Notes under the pieces: generated by a model
What the model was told of the DNA's origin: nothing
Seen by the model: only the letters and a program-made list of their open reading frames with translations
Database searches by the model: none
Program-made: the position numbers and the translations under genes
NCBI GenBank assembly: GCA_028280785.1
Contig: JANQLF010000243.1
Coordinates: forward strand, 1-34,284
DNA length: 34,284 nt
Direction: 5' to 3'
Source of the DNA: Planctomycetota bacterium
GTDB taxonomy: Bacteria; Planctomycetota; UBA11346
Shown here: piece by piece, positions 22,860 through 31,355 of the stretch
How the letters are laid out: every line of letters begins with the position of its first letter
Position numbering within the stretch: the first letter of the stretch is position 1

Positions 22860-25800
22860 TTATTCTTTGTCAGCGATTTTGATTTTAATTTCATCGGCGT
22901 TGCCGCGTAGTTCTGGTGCATACATCGCATAGATCTTACTTGGCAAGGCACTGAATTTACCAGGAATTTCAGCGCGCATTTTATAACTGACACTATGACT
23001 ACCGCGAGCCAAGTTCTGAACAAAGAAGGTAACGCGATCATCGCGTAATTCACGATAGGCGCGCATACCACCGTTAATGTAACCACTGCGTTGATCAACT
23101 GGTTCAAAACCTGCGGCTTTGAGGTCTTCAATCGCAATGTATTCATAATCATTCTTACTGTGAATGGTCAGTTCAATTTCAACTAAATCGCCACTCTTAA
23201 TTTCATCAAGATTCTTGATCGGGTGACGTACCCATTTTTCTTTCTTCTGTTCAATGACTTGACCTTCGGCACCAGCTTGATGCTGCTTCGCCTCTTTGTC
23301 TTGGACTAATTTATAATAATGGCGTTCAACTTTGACTTCTAAACCAGCAGCCTTGATGTGATCTTCTTTAGTAAAATAGCTTACATAGGCATTGGTATAT
23401 AACGGCGTCTCGCCCTTCTTACGCACACTAATGGTATGCTTACCACTAGTTACTTTATCGGCGCTTAACGAGAAGACATTATCAAAGCTGAATAAATTAT
23501 CTTTGTCGATATGCACGGTCTTCACCACCTTACCATCGTAAAGAATTTCCAGATCAACATTCGGATTATCTTCACCAGAAGCTCGCATGTAATCAGCAAG
23601 CGCTTCGATACATAAAGCGGTATCGCGCGTTGAATTCCAGTAAGTCGCATTGCGACGATTGTTTAACATGTATTTCACTAAACGACTCGCTACTTGACTC
23701 TTCGGTTCTACCTTAGCCAATAATTTTAAGTAATAGGCATGTGCTTCGATTTCGCTGCCATACCAGTACCACCAGTAACCACCATTTGGTAAATTCAACC
23801 AAGCGGTTTGATTTTCTTCGTCTTGCTTCAGATACTGTTCGATGTTTTGCTTAACTATCTTCCACTTGGCTTCATCACCGAGTTTATGAAAGGCTAAACC
23901 CAACATGCTTTGTGAATAGACTGATAATTTTAAACGATCCTCAAAAAGGATTTCCTGCATTTGTGGATCTTTATGACCTGCGTCGGTTAAAACCATGAAC
24001 ACTAAAGCGTCAGTGTTATAAGCGCTGCGATGTTTGCGATCTTTTAATATCCAAGCTAAACGTTTCTCTTGGTGTGTACGCAACCACATAACACCACGAT
24101 CTAAGATACCATGGACTAATGCAATTTTATTGGCTTTGGCCACTTGTAGACCGTGGACAACGGTTGCCGTGGTATGTGGTGTTGATTGCTCACCCCAACC
24201 AGAGAACCAACCCCAACCACCATCAGATAATTGCATATCAGTTAAGCGTTGCACACCTTTTTTCACAATGCGCTGCATTTCAGCTTCGTCGAAAACCGGG
24301 CTTGATTTCCAGCCACGACGCTTCCATTGGGCAGCACGTTGTTTGGGATCACCAATTTCTTGGGCATTTAAATTATTTTGTTTGTCCCGAATATCAGCTA
24401 ATTCCAAGCCCATGTCTAAGATAATGCGTTGAGTAATCACGCTTGGAATAAAGCGATTCAATGTTTGCTCAGTGCAACCATATGGATACTCGAGCATATA
24501 CGGTAACGCATCGACCATGGCACCAGCTAAAGTTGGTGAATAACGGAATTCGATATGGCTTTGCTCTGGTAAACGTTGCTCCGGAATTTCAAAGCTAAAT
24601 GACGCATTTTGTTGATCTGGACGCATAGCAACGCTAAACGACTCAGTTTTATCAATGCCATGAATTTTAACAGGGAACTTCATTTCCATGGCATCAGACT
24701 CTTCGTCTGATAATGCTTTCATGCGTATCACTGCTTCGCCAGTGTTTTCAACGTTAACGCGCCAGTTGATACGCGCTTCACCACCAGCAGCTATTTTCAC
24801 TGTTTGTTTTAATTTATCCATCGCTTTGAGTTGATTGCCATCCAACTCAAGCTGAACACTCACTTCTTTTTCTTTGTCCAGATAATTATGCACGTTTGCA
24901 GAAAGAACGACCTCGTCTTTTTCAACAAAGAAGCGCGGTGCCTGCATGCGAATAATTAAATTTTTACTGGTGATGACTTCATTTTCACCTTGGCCAACAC
25001 GTGTACCATGGCCCATTGCCCAGACTTTAATCATCCACGTAGTGAGATTCTCTGGCATATCTAATTGAACCTTAGCATGACCATTGGCATCAGTGGTAAT
25101 ATTTGCTACCCATAAAGCCGTATCAGCAAAATTACTCCGCACTTGTGGTTCGACTAAATCAGGGCCATCAGCACCACCTTGGCCACCAACTGCATCATCC
25201 ATTTCTTTTTCGGCGACAGATTCTTCTGCTTTGTCCATGGCTAGTGATGCTGCCGGTGCTGCAAAATTACCCGCTTGTTTTTTAGCTCGCATGCGTCGCT
25301 CACCGCGAATTGCACCACCATCTTTTCCTTCCGCATCACCTTTTCGACCAGCTTTTTCTTTTATGTCACCGAGATGACCAAAAGCACCAAGGTTACTCAT
25401 GTGTTTACCACCGGACTTGACTAAATTACGGAAGTAACGCATCGCATTATGGTAGGTTTGTGGATTATGATGACGACGCCATTTCCAGAAATACGATTTG
25501 ATCTCGCCGACATTACTGCCACCAGCAATATATTCGAGTGCCTTATCATAAATAGCGACCACTGTTGAACCGATAAATGGTTTGCCATCTTCGCCTGTTA
25601 CCTTCATCGTTACTTCGGCTTTCTCACCAGGCAAATAACGCGTCTTGCTTGGTTCAATATCAATTCCAAGCACGCGACTTGCAGGCGGTACGATGATTTC
25701 TTTGGCTATCTGATGAACCCTACCATTACTGACACAAACTGCTTCAACAAAAATGTTGGGCATGTCTTTGGTTTCAATCGTAATCGGTACCACGGTACTA

Positions 25801-28800
25801 CGCTTACTCAAAGTCAGCATCTGTGGTTCATGATACATGCCACCGACCGGGCGAATAAATAAGAGCACCTGTTGATTGCGACGGTCTGCATTAATTAAGA
25901 GATTTACCTTATCACCTACTTTGTAATCCTGCTTGTCTAAAATAATTTCGATGTCGTTAAATTTAAAGTCATCATCTGCAGCACCATCTCCAATTATATT
26001 AAATAGGTAAGCGCCTTCGATGCTGCGGCCTTTTTTATCAGTCAGCACGTAACTCAAACGATACTGGCCTTTTTCCCCAGCGGTGAGTTGATGCTTCATT
26101 TTTCCATCTGGATTTGAACTAGTTTTCCATGACCCAACTTCTTCCTCTTTTGGAATGCGTTTATCATCGTAGGTAATTTTGAATAATTTTAGGACACCTG
26201 CACCTTCAACAGGTTTATTGTCGATAGTCTGTGCAACCGTGTTTACGTGAATGGTATCACCTTTGCGATAATAGCCGCTATTTAACCACATCGTTACTTG
26301 GAATGGTTTGCGTGCTGCGGTGATCGATCCAGAGCCGACAATAGTACGACGTGATCTATCAACGACCTCTGCAGTAATCGTGTAGACGTGGTCACGGTCA
26401 CCCTGCATAGCTTTTGCTAATGACGTATCTATTTCAAATTGAACGGTTCCATCTTTGCCGATTTCCACTTCATTATCTAATAACAATTCAGGCGGATCAT
26501 TACGACGGTGCCACCACCATGGATACGGCGCACGACAACCCCATTCGCGGAATCCTGGATACCAATTATAATCGGGCGCATACCACCAGTATCCCTTGCC
26601 ATAAAACCAGTCCCATGGCATCGCAGGATACCACTGTTTATCTTGGCCTTGGCGGTGCACTTTATACACCACTTTCGCATCAGTTACCGGTGCGCCGAAA
26701 TAATAATTGGCTTTAATCGTTGCAGTAAATTTTTCACCTAAGGCGATTGGTTCTTTAGGTGCATCAACCGTTACTTCAAATTCAGGCTTCTTATATTCTT
26801 CAACGCGGAAATGGCCCTGACCACTACCGTGATGTTTAATCCACATGCGATATTGACCAAGATTCGCATCATCACCGAGTTCTATACTACCATCAAAGCC
26901 GCCATACTCGTCACAGGTATATTGTTTCTCATGAACTTTTTCATTCTTACCATTGTGAATTAACAAGGTCACTTGTTTCTTGGCGAACACACTCACATCT
27001 TGCTGATCGTATTTCGGTTGGCGTAACCAAACTTTGAAATTGACCGTTTGGCCTGGTCGATAAACCGGACGATCAGTCATAAAAAAGTTTTTATAATTTT
27101 GATACGTGCTCCAATGGTAGTTACCAAACCAAATATGTTGGAAACCCAAATAAGCCATACGTCCTGAATCGTCACGGGCGATAGCCAGCCATTGATAGCT
27201 GTTTTGAACATCCTTTTGATTGAGATAGAGCAAACCATCTTCACTGCTGTGTTCAGCAAATTCAGTGTGGTGAATAATGTAATTGCCTTTGCCCTTATGT
27301 TCTTGGCGATAACCAAAGAATGAAACATTCATACCATCAATGGCTTCACCCGTACGCGCATCGGCGACATAATACATTTGTTTACCGTGGACACGCTTAT
27401 GTAAAATAATTGTGTCGTTCAACCACATAATAATGTAGCAGGTGTTACCATTTTTCATTTTTGCTTCGAGCAAATAGGCACCGGCCTTGGTCAATGGTGT
27501 TTGTACGGTTATACGGCGATCGAAATGCTCCTTTGACGGATCAAGTTCTACATTCCATTGAGCTACCTGATTACCTATATATTTAACCCGGTTTTTGTGA
27601 ATTAGCTGATAACCGATATTGGAAATGTTAATTTTGTCCCATTCAAGGCGCTTTGGTTTAGATTTAATATAGGTTTTGACATCGTTTAATAATCGCGGCA
27701 CATTTATTTGATGGGCAGTGAAGGTTACTTCAGTTCCATTACGAAATTTAAAGTCAACACTTGCAGGAGCCCCGGCCGTTTGAGATTGTGCCGATTCAAA
27801 GCGACCCAAATTACCAGTAATTTGTTGAATTTGATGGGTGTTGTTAATTAAACGATAATAAGTCAACGCCTTAGGATATTGGCGACGATTTAAATAGATG
27901 TTGGCCAGCTGACTGCGCGCATGATGGTTTTGATCACTTTTGCCTTCAGCCATTTGTTTGTAAAGGGCAATGTAGTTAAAATCATCTTCCAAGGTAAAGC
28001 GTCGGACGCCATTCGCTAATTTAGCAATCGATTCACCATCAGGTAAAACATCGAGTGACCAGGGACCATGCTCTTTATCATCACCTTCTTCTTTCGGTGA
28101 AAATGGAATACCCCAGCGATTCATGGTTTGTACGCCGAATAATTGCTGGCAGAAATCAGCACGACGCATCAGTGCTTGGTGTGCAGCTGATTCAGAAATA
28201 GTGGCTAATTGATCCAAACACCAGCGCCAACGTTGACCATCATTTTTAGCCTCATCCCATGATTTTGGTGAGGCATAGAAAATTGGTTTACCGTCTTTAT
28301 CCACTGGAGCTCCGCGAGCACTACCACCTCGATGCCAATAATATTTTTCTAAATCAGGTAGCTGTTTGATGTCAGTCAGCATCTGTAATTTCCATGCATT
28401 ATTGACACCACGATTACCGATAAGGTTTTGTGAAAAATTCACATAAAACTGACGGCGGAGATACTCATTTGCTTTTTTATCAATGTGCTGATGTGCTTGT
28501 AACATTAATTGCAAACCGCGTACACGGTCTTGCTCATAGGCATACATATATTGACCGCCACCACGATGATGACCACGGCGGAACTCACCTTTAATTAAAT
28601 AGCCATAATGATTGCCGTTGAAAAAGCTTTGTGCCAATTGATGAAGCACACGCCAATCTTTAGCATAGCGCTTTATTAAAATTTCACGCCACGCATCAAT
28701 CTCATGTACACGATTTAAATTGCGCAGACATTGAAAGCTGAGCTGCGCTGATTCAGCGAGATGGTCCGTACCCGGCTTGGCTTTTTCCAGCAAAGCGCGC

Positions 28801-28937
28801 AGACCCTTGTAGGCATCATTGTAGTTGCCTTTTTGGGATAGTTGGACCAGGGCCTGGTACTCTTGTGGGGTTGTATCCTGCGCGTATCCACCGACAGCAC
28901 TCAATACACATAAAAGGACAATCACGAAGCTTCGCAT
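22860..28937 (-). CDS. Alpha-2-macroglobulin family protein with thioester
   Basis: 2025-residue exported protein, longer than E. coli YfhM (about 1650). The signal peptide is MRSFVIVLLCVLSAVGGYAQ with no lipobox, so a soluble periplasmic or secreted protein is likely. Residues about 25-380 are helical and repeat-like (TPR-type), followed by MG domains; the typical TDRPVYRPGQTVNFKVWLRQ is near 620. A Gly/Ala/Lys/Glu-rich low-complexity stretch at about 1190-1265 is in the place of the protease bait region. Then comes DTALWVANITTDANGHAKV (MG/A2M domain). The thioester site is YGCTEQT with Cys1488 and Gln1491 intact, followed by the terpenoid-cyclase-like domain (DGGWGWFSGWGEQ). A GGAG site (28944-28947) lies 6 bp before the ATG. 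The family traps proteases; no penicillin-binding protein 1C gene, a frequent partner, is adjacent. Confidence 0.95.
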   Translation of the reverse strand: MRSFVIVLLCVLSAVGGYAQDTTPQEYQALVQLSQKGNYNDAYKGLRALLEKAKPGTDHLAESAQLSFQCLRNLNRVHEIDAWREILIKRYAKDWRVLHQLAQSFFNGNHYGYLIKGEFRRGHHRGGGQYMYAYEQDRVRGLQLMLQAHQHIDKKANEYLRRQFYVNFSQNLIGNRGVNNAWKLQMLTDIKQLPDLEKYYWHRGGSARGAPVDKDGKPIFYASPKSWDEAKNDGQRWRWCLDQLATISESAAHQALMRRADFCQQLFGVQTMNRWGIPFSPKEEGDDKEHGPWSLDVLPDGESIAKLANGVRRFTLEDDFNYIALYKQMAEGKSDQNHHARSQLANIYLNRRQYPKALTYYRLINNTHQIQQITGNLGRFESAQSQTAGAPASVDFKFRNGTEVTFTAHQINVPRLLNDVKTYIKSKPKRLEWDKINISNIGYQLIHKNRVKYIGNQVAQWNVELDPSKEHFDRRITVQTPLTKAGAYLLEAKMKNGNTCYIIMWLNDTIILHKRVHGKQMYYVADARTGEAIDGMNVSFFGYRQEHKGKGNYIIHHTEFAEHSSEDGLLYLNQKDVQNSYQWLAIARDDSGRMAYLGFQHIWFGNYHWSTYQNYKNFFMTDRPVYRPGQTVNFKVWLRQPKYDQQDVSVFAKKQVTLLIHNGKNEKVHEKQYTCDEYGGFDGSIELGDDANLGQYRMWIKHHGSGQGHFRVEEYKKPEFEVTVDAPKEPIALGEKFTATIKANYYFGAPVTDAKVVYKVHRQGQDKQWYPAMPWDWFYGKGYWWYAPDYNWYPGFREWGCRAPYPWWWHRRNDPPELLLDNEVEIGKDGTVQFEIDTSLAKAMQGDRDHVYTITAEVVDRSRRTIVGSGSITAARKPFQVTMWLNSGYYRKGDTIHVNTVAQTIDNKPVEGAGVLKLFKITYDDKRIPKEEEVGSWKTSSNPDGKMKHQLTAGEKGQYRLSYVLTDKKGRSIEGAYLFNIIGDGAADDDFKFNDIEIILDKQDYKVGDKVNLLINADRRNQQVLLFIRPVGGMYHEPQMLTLSKRSTVVPITIETKDMPNIFVEAVCVSNGRVHQIAKEIIVPPASRVLGIDIEPSKTRYLPGEKAEVTMKVTGEDGKPFIGSTVVAIYDKALEYIAGGSNVGEIKSYFWKWRRHHNPQTYHNAMRYFRNLVKSGGKHMSNLGAFGHLGDIKEKAGRKGDAEGKDGGAIRGERRMRAKKQAGNFAAPAASLAMDKAEESVAEKEMDDAVGGQGGADGPDLVEPQVRSNFADTALWVANITTDANGHAKVQLDMPENLTTWMIKVWAMGHGTRVGQGENEVITSKNLIIRMQAPRFFVEKDEVVLSANVHNYLDKEKEVSVQLELDGNQLKAMDKLKQTVKIAAGGEARINWRVNVENTGEAVIRMKALSDEESDAMEMKFPVKIHGIDKTESFSVAMRPDQQNASFSFEIPEQRLPEQSHIEFRYSPTLAGAMVDALPYMLEYPYGCTEQTLNRFIPSVITQRIILDMGLELADIRDKQNNLNAQEIGDPKQRAAQWKRRGWKSSPVFDEAEMQRIVKKGVQRLTDMQLSDGGWGWFSGWGEQSTPHTTATVVHGLQVAKANKIALVHGILDRGVMWLRTHQEKRLAWILKDRKHRSAYNTDALVFMVLTDAGHKDPQMQEILFEDRLKLSVYSQSMLGLAFHKLGDEAKWKIVKQNIEQYLKQDEENQTAWLNLPNGGYWWYWYGSEIEAHAYYLKLLAKVEPKSQVASRLVKYMLNNRRNATYWNSTRDTALCIEALADYMRASGEDNPNVDLEILYDGKVVKTVHIDKDNLFSFDNVFSLSADKVTSGKHTISVRKKGETPLYTNAYVSYFTKEDHIKAAGLEVKVERHYYKLVQDKEAKQHQAGAEGQVIEQKKEKWVRHPIKNLDEIKSGDLVEIELTIHSKNDYEYIAIEDLKAAGFEPVDQRSGYINGGMRAYRELRDDRVTFFVQNLARGSHSVSYKMRAEIPGKFSALPSKIYAMYAPELRGNADEIKIKIADKE

Positions 28938-29056
28938 CAGCTACTCCAAATCTTGGTGTAGCCTATTAGACGGGCTCCTCCTTGAAAGGTTCCCTTAGCA
29001 AGCTGTTCAAGCGATGCGTCAGTCTAAGTGCAGTAGTAGATTTCCTTTAACAGAAA

Positions 29057-29098
29057 TCACTGATCATCGAGAGCTTGAACACCCGAACGTTCTCCACG
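29057..29098 (-). pseudogene. Remnant of a second copy of the 3' end of the 121-aa gene
   Basis: Read on the minus strand this encodes RGERSGVQALDDQ and then a stop (TGA). The intact gene at 29236-29601 ends WGERSGVQSLDDH then TAA. Over the 36 nucleotides before the two stops, 30 are identical, and 10 of 12 residues match in the same frame. No start or longer homologous frame remains, so it is a fragment of a tandem duplicate, or of a repeat that covers the gene's end. Confidence 0.65.
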
Positions 29099-29188
29099 GC
29101 AACATAAAGTTGCCTATTCTTGGGCCGAAAGCCACGCCCGTGGCTTTCTATCGGCAGAGCCGATGCCCAATTCACCCCACATTTGGGG
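29098..29188. repeat. Multi-hairpin folded element (possible structured RNA or palindromic mobile repeat)
   Basis: Five stems in 91 bases. Hairpin 1 is GGCAAC (29098-29103) with GTTGCC (29109-29114). An outer stem TTGGGC (29120-29125) pairs with GCCCAA (29165-29170) and encloses two hairpins: GAAAGCCAC with GTGGCTTTC (29127-29148, loop GCCC) and ATCGGC with GCCGAT (29150-29164, loop AGA). A last hairpin CCCCA/TGGGG lies at 29175-29188. The outer stem and its two arms form a three-way junction with hardly any unpaired base. It lies between the gene remnant and the intact 121-residue gene. It could be a structured RNA or a non-autonomous palindromic element of the REP type; no coding frame explains it. 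Confidence 0.65.
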
Positions 29189-29235
29189 CTCACTATACCT
29201 ATTTAATCACCAATTTTATGTGATGCCTCACAAAT

Positions 29236-29601
29236 TTAGTGATCATCAAGTGATTGAACACCCGATCGTTCGCCCCAAAGAAGCTCGCGATACTGTCTGT
29301 TTGTTACCTTACCTTCGTACATGGTAACAATCAGTAAAAAGCGACGCCACTCTCCACTCATGCGGACGTAATCGAAAGTGACTTCCATACCTTCAATGGT
29401 CAGCTTGGTTTCCATCGCACCCTGACAGCGCCAACCGCGCGTGTTGCTTTTGGTCACCGTATCGAGCAGCTGCAAGGATGCTTCATAGTGCTGCGGATAC
29501 TTGGCCAGGGTCTCGTCGAGCAGAAGTGCCAACTGCTCAGAACCATCGGAAAAAGACGCATCTGGTCTTTCAATGGTTTTGGTAATTTCATTATTACTCA
29601 T
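29236..29601 (-). CDS. hypothetical protein, 121 aa
   Basis: Small soluble acidic protein that I do not recognise. The N-terminal 45 residues are polar and helical (SNNEITKTIERPDASFSDGSEQLALLLDE when read in short pieces, followed by LAKYPQHYEASLQLLDTV). The C-terminal half alternates strands (METKLTIEGMEVTFDYVRM) and ends in RELLWGERSGVQSLDDH. It is divergent from ssb with a 200-bp spacer. A 3'-end duplicate lies about 180 bp downstream, so the gene or its end has been copied in this locus. No signal peptide or membrane helix. Confidence 0.7.
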   Translation of the reverse strand: MSNNEITKTIERPDASFSDGSEQLALLLDETLAKYPQHYEASLQLLDTVTKSNTRGWRCQGAMETKLTIEGMEVTFDYVRMSGEWRRFLLIVTMYEGKVTNRQYRELLWGERSGVQSLDDH

Positions 29602-29718
29602 ATTTTTTTACCCCCAGGTAGACCCATCCATTGTAATCGAAATTCAATCAGTGTGTACTTATTTTTCATGACTATGAAATCATAAACATCGATGTATCAG
29701 TCACTTAGTAAAAAGTGC

Positions 29719-29746
29719 TTGAAATGGGTTTATATGGACCTATATG
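29719..29746 (+). promoter_or_regulatory. Candidate sigma-70 promoter of ssb
   Basis: TTGAAA (29719-29724), 16-bp spacer, TATATG (29741-29746), giving a leader of about 50 bases before the ssb ATG. The -35 is a good match, the -10 is moderate. Two short palindromes lie just upstream: TTTCAT/ATGAAA (29664-29679) and ACATCGATGT (29686-29695). Confidence 0.4.
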
Positions 29747-29789
29747 TTACGTAAGCATCTATCAACTTTGCGAAAAAACACCTATTACG

Positions 29790-29795
29790 AAAGGA
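29790..29795 (+). promoter_or_regulatory. Ribosome-binding site of ssb
   Basis: AAAGGA 6 bp before the ATG at 29802. It decides the start: the frame is open further upstream to 29715, but that region overlaps the candidate promoter and has no homology to the SSB fold. Confidence 0.75.
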
Positions 29796-29801
29796 ACAGA
29801 C

Positions 29802-30230
29802 ATGCCGTTGATGCTCAACTCCGTCCACATTGCTGGAAACCTGACCCGCGACCCCGAGGTGAAAATAGTCGGTGAGAACCGTACCGTTGCCTCCTTTGGA
29901 CTCGCCATTAACCGTCGCTATCGCGGATCGGATGGCCAACAAAAAGAAGAAACCTGCTTTTTAGAAATCGAATGCTGGGGACGCCAGGCCGAATTAGTCG
30001 GGCAATTTTTAACTAAGGGTCGCAACTGTTTAATTGAAGGCAGTCTTCAATATCAGCAGTGGACCGATAAAAATAATAATAAGCGTTCACAGGTTCGTGT
30101 GCTTGCCCAGCGTGTACATTTTATTGGTGGAGCGCAGCAAGCTTCGCCACGAGTGCAGGAATCTACACAGACGGCGGAACAAGAATTAGCGCCTGCTGGT
30201 GTTAACTATGAAGACGAGCCGCCCTTTTAG
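29802..30230 (+). CDS. ssb: Single-stranded DNA-binding protein
   Basis: 142-residue SSB that coats single-stranded DNA in replication, repair and recombination. The OB fold covers residues about 4-108: LNSVHIAGNLTRDPEVK, TVASFGLAINRRYR, ETCFLEIECWGRQAE, LTKGRNCLIEGSLQYQQW and QVRVLAQRVHFIGG are all standard. A short Gln/Glu/Ala linker leads to the acidic tip YEDEPPF, the docking site for partner proteins, in which DxPF is kept but with a second proline. The protein is shorter than E. coli SSB (178) because the linker is brief. It is transcribed alone and followed by the folded element at 30254-30325, which could serve as its terminator. Confidence 0.96.
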   Translation: MPLMLNSVHIAGNLTRDPEVKIVGENRTVASFGLAINRRYRGSDGQQKEETCFLEIECWGRQAELVGQFLTKGRNCLIEGSLQYQQWTDKNNNKRSQVRVLAQRVHFIGGAQQASPRVQESTQTAEQELAPAGVNYEDEPPF

Positions 30231-30253
30231 CAATTAGATTTTAATTACAGAGA

Positions 30254-30325
30254 TTTCCCTGGGAACGACGATGGCCTCATCGTCGCAAGCTTTCGAGAGT
30301 GAAGCCACTCTCGTTCCCAGGGGAA
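30254..30325. repeat. Three-way-junction palindromic element after ssb
   Basis: A 14-bp outer stem with one G-T pair, TTTCCCTGGGAACG (30254-30267) against CGTTCCCAGGGGAA (30312-30325), encloses two hairpins. These are ACGATG/CATCGT (30268-30283, loop GCCT) and AGAGTG/CACTCT (30296-30311, loop AAGC). Each inner hairpin can grow by 2 bp at the cost of the outer stem, so alternative folds exist. It fills the gap between the convergent ssb and HD-hydrolase genes and may act as a bidirectional terminator. Its plan (outer stem plus two arms) is the same as in the element at 29098-29188, though the sequences differ. Confidence 0.72.
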
Positions 30326-30329
30326 GCAT

Positions 30330-30872
30330 CTATACCAATAACGATAATTCATTCTTAATATTACTACGCGCTTTCTCATCAAATCGATTATGAAATGCCG
30401 CAGTTTGAAATAAGCGTTTGGAATCAAGTTGCTTTTGTAAAAATGCGCTTCGTCCATTTCGATAATCGCTATCAGTAAATTGCGCATTCTCCAAGCGAAT
30501 TGCTTGTGCATATTGCTGGTAGCGACATCGGGGCGCTGCTAAAATCGCATAATCAATATCATGCATGAGTTTCATATCAGGCAGAATTAAGTCGGCACCG
30601 AAAGCTGTCGATTGAATAAGTTTACTTACTAAGTGAACATTCACGCTGTGATGGCGCAAATCGCGCTCGGCCACTGTCGCTGACAATGCTTCGTTTTCAT
30701 TGCATCCCGAAATATACACACAGTCGTGATAGAGAATCGCAAAATACAATTCATCCGGATCTACGGCCAGGTGCTGATAATAGTCAAAGAGCGCTAAACA
30801 CTCTTCGATATGCTGCCAATTATGGTAGTAGCGGTGGCTCTCTAGATACATTTGTTTTACATTACGCATCAT
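30330..30872 (-). CDS. Predicted HD-type metal-dependent phosphohydrolase
   Basis: 180-residue cytosolic protein of an HD-superfamily group of predicted metal-dependent hydrolases. Typical segments are ESHRYYHNWQHIEECL (His13, His17, His21), FAILYHDCVYISGCNENEALSA with the His49-Asp50 pair, LIQSTAF, LMHDIDYAILAAP with Asp116-region acids, YAQAIRLEN and the C-terminal FDEKARSNIKNEL. The substrate of this group is not known. The start overlaps the stop of the upstream membrane-protein gene by 11 bp, so they form a pair. An in-frame second Met at residue 2 is the only other close start. Confidence 0.83.
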   Translation of the reverse strand: MMRNVKQMYLESHRYYHNWQHIEECLALFDYYQHLAVDPDELYFAILYHDCVYISGCNENEALSATVAERDLRHHSVNVHLVSKLIQSTAFGADLILPDMKLMHDIDYAILAAPRCRYQQYAQAIRLENAQFTDSDYRNGRSAFLQKQLDSKRLFQTAAFHNRFDEKARSNIKNELSLLV

Positions 30873-31296
30873 CTTTTGCCTGTAGTAATTTTATAATATC
30901 ATCACTATTTTTAGACTTCAATCTATACTTTTGTTCACCTATTGAATTGGAATAATAAATGTGTATCCACTCTGATTCATGCTCTATTTTATTAATCGAT
31001 TCAATTGGTATAATTTGATTGAACCCAAATTGATTGCCACCAAAAGGTCCCAAATGCCGATCACCGAGCACTAAAAAATCTGTCGTTATACGAACTCTTA
31101 ACGCTCTATTTGCACCGCCCAATCCTTTAATGCCGTTTGTCATCAAAGAGCCTGAAGCAAATCTTTCTTCATAAATGACTTCTTGATCTTCGATCAATGT
31201 CCAATCGCATTTTTCGATTTTTACTTTTCTAATTAGGAAGATGAAAACAGTAAATGTCCCCACCAACCAAGCTATCATCAACCAAATAGGATTCAT
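30862..31296 (-). CDS. hypothetical protein with one membrane helix, 144 aa
   Basis: N-terminal hydrophobic helix (residues 3-22, PIWLMIAWLVGTFTVFIFLI) followed by a basic patch (RKVKIEK), consistent with a single-span anchor with the remainder in the cytoplasm. The soluble part looks like a PH-type or all-beta fold: LRVRITTDFLVLGDRHLGPFG, IIPIESINKIEHESEWIHIYY and a final helix NSDDIIKLLQAKDD. This resembles membrane proteins with bacterial PH domains, but I cannot confirm a family. It overlaps the HD-hydrolase gene by 11 bp. Confidence 0.62.
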   Translation of the reverse strand: MNPIWLMIAWLVGTFTVFIFLIRKVKIEKCDWTLIEDQEVIYEERFASGSLMTNGIKGLGGANRALRVRITTDFLVLGDRHLGPFGGNQFGFNQIIPIESINKIEHESEWIHIYYSNSIGEQKYRLKSKNSDDIIKLLQAKDDA

Positions 31297-31355
31297 AACA
31301 TGAGTCTATTTATCAGATTGCCAAAGTATAGGTAATCTTTAGATTAACTTGAATC

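Noticed and set aside
22612-22882. Overlapping + strand frames across the desaturase start and terminator
   Set aside because: They run through the strong terminator hairpin and antisense to two certain genes; composition is not protein-like.
25084-25377. Long antisense frame within the alpha-2-macroglobulin gene
   Set aside because: It is produced by the low-complexity Ala/Gly/Lys/Glu codons of the bait-like region read backwards; no independent support.
29098-29188. Integron attC site
   Set aside because: The region is strongly palindromic, but the terminal GTTRRRY and RYYYAAC core sites are missing (GTTGCCT does not fit), and no integrase gene is near.
29014-29223. 69-codon + strand frame in the spacer after the alpha-2-macroglobulin gene
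   Set aside because: Most of it is the folded hairpin element and the antisense of the gene remnant; no ribosome-binding site.
29664-29695. LexA/SOS operator upstream of ssb
   Set aside because: Two short palindromes are present but neither fits CTGT-N8-ACAG or another LexA box known to me; binding protein unknown.
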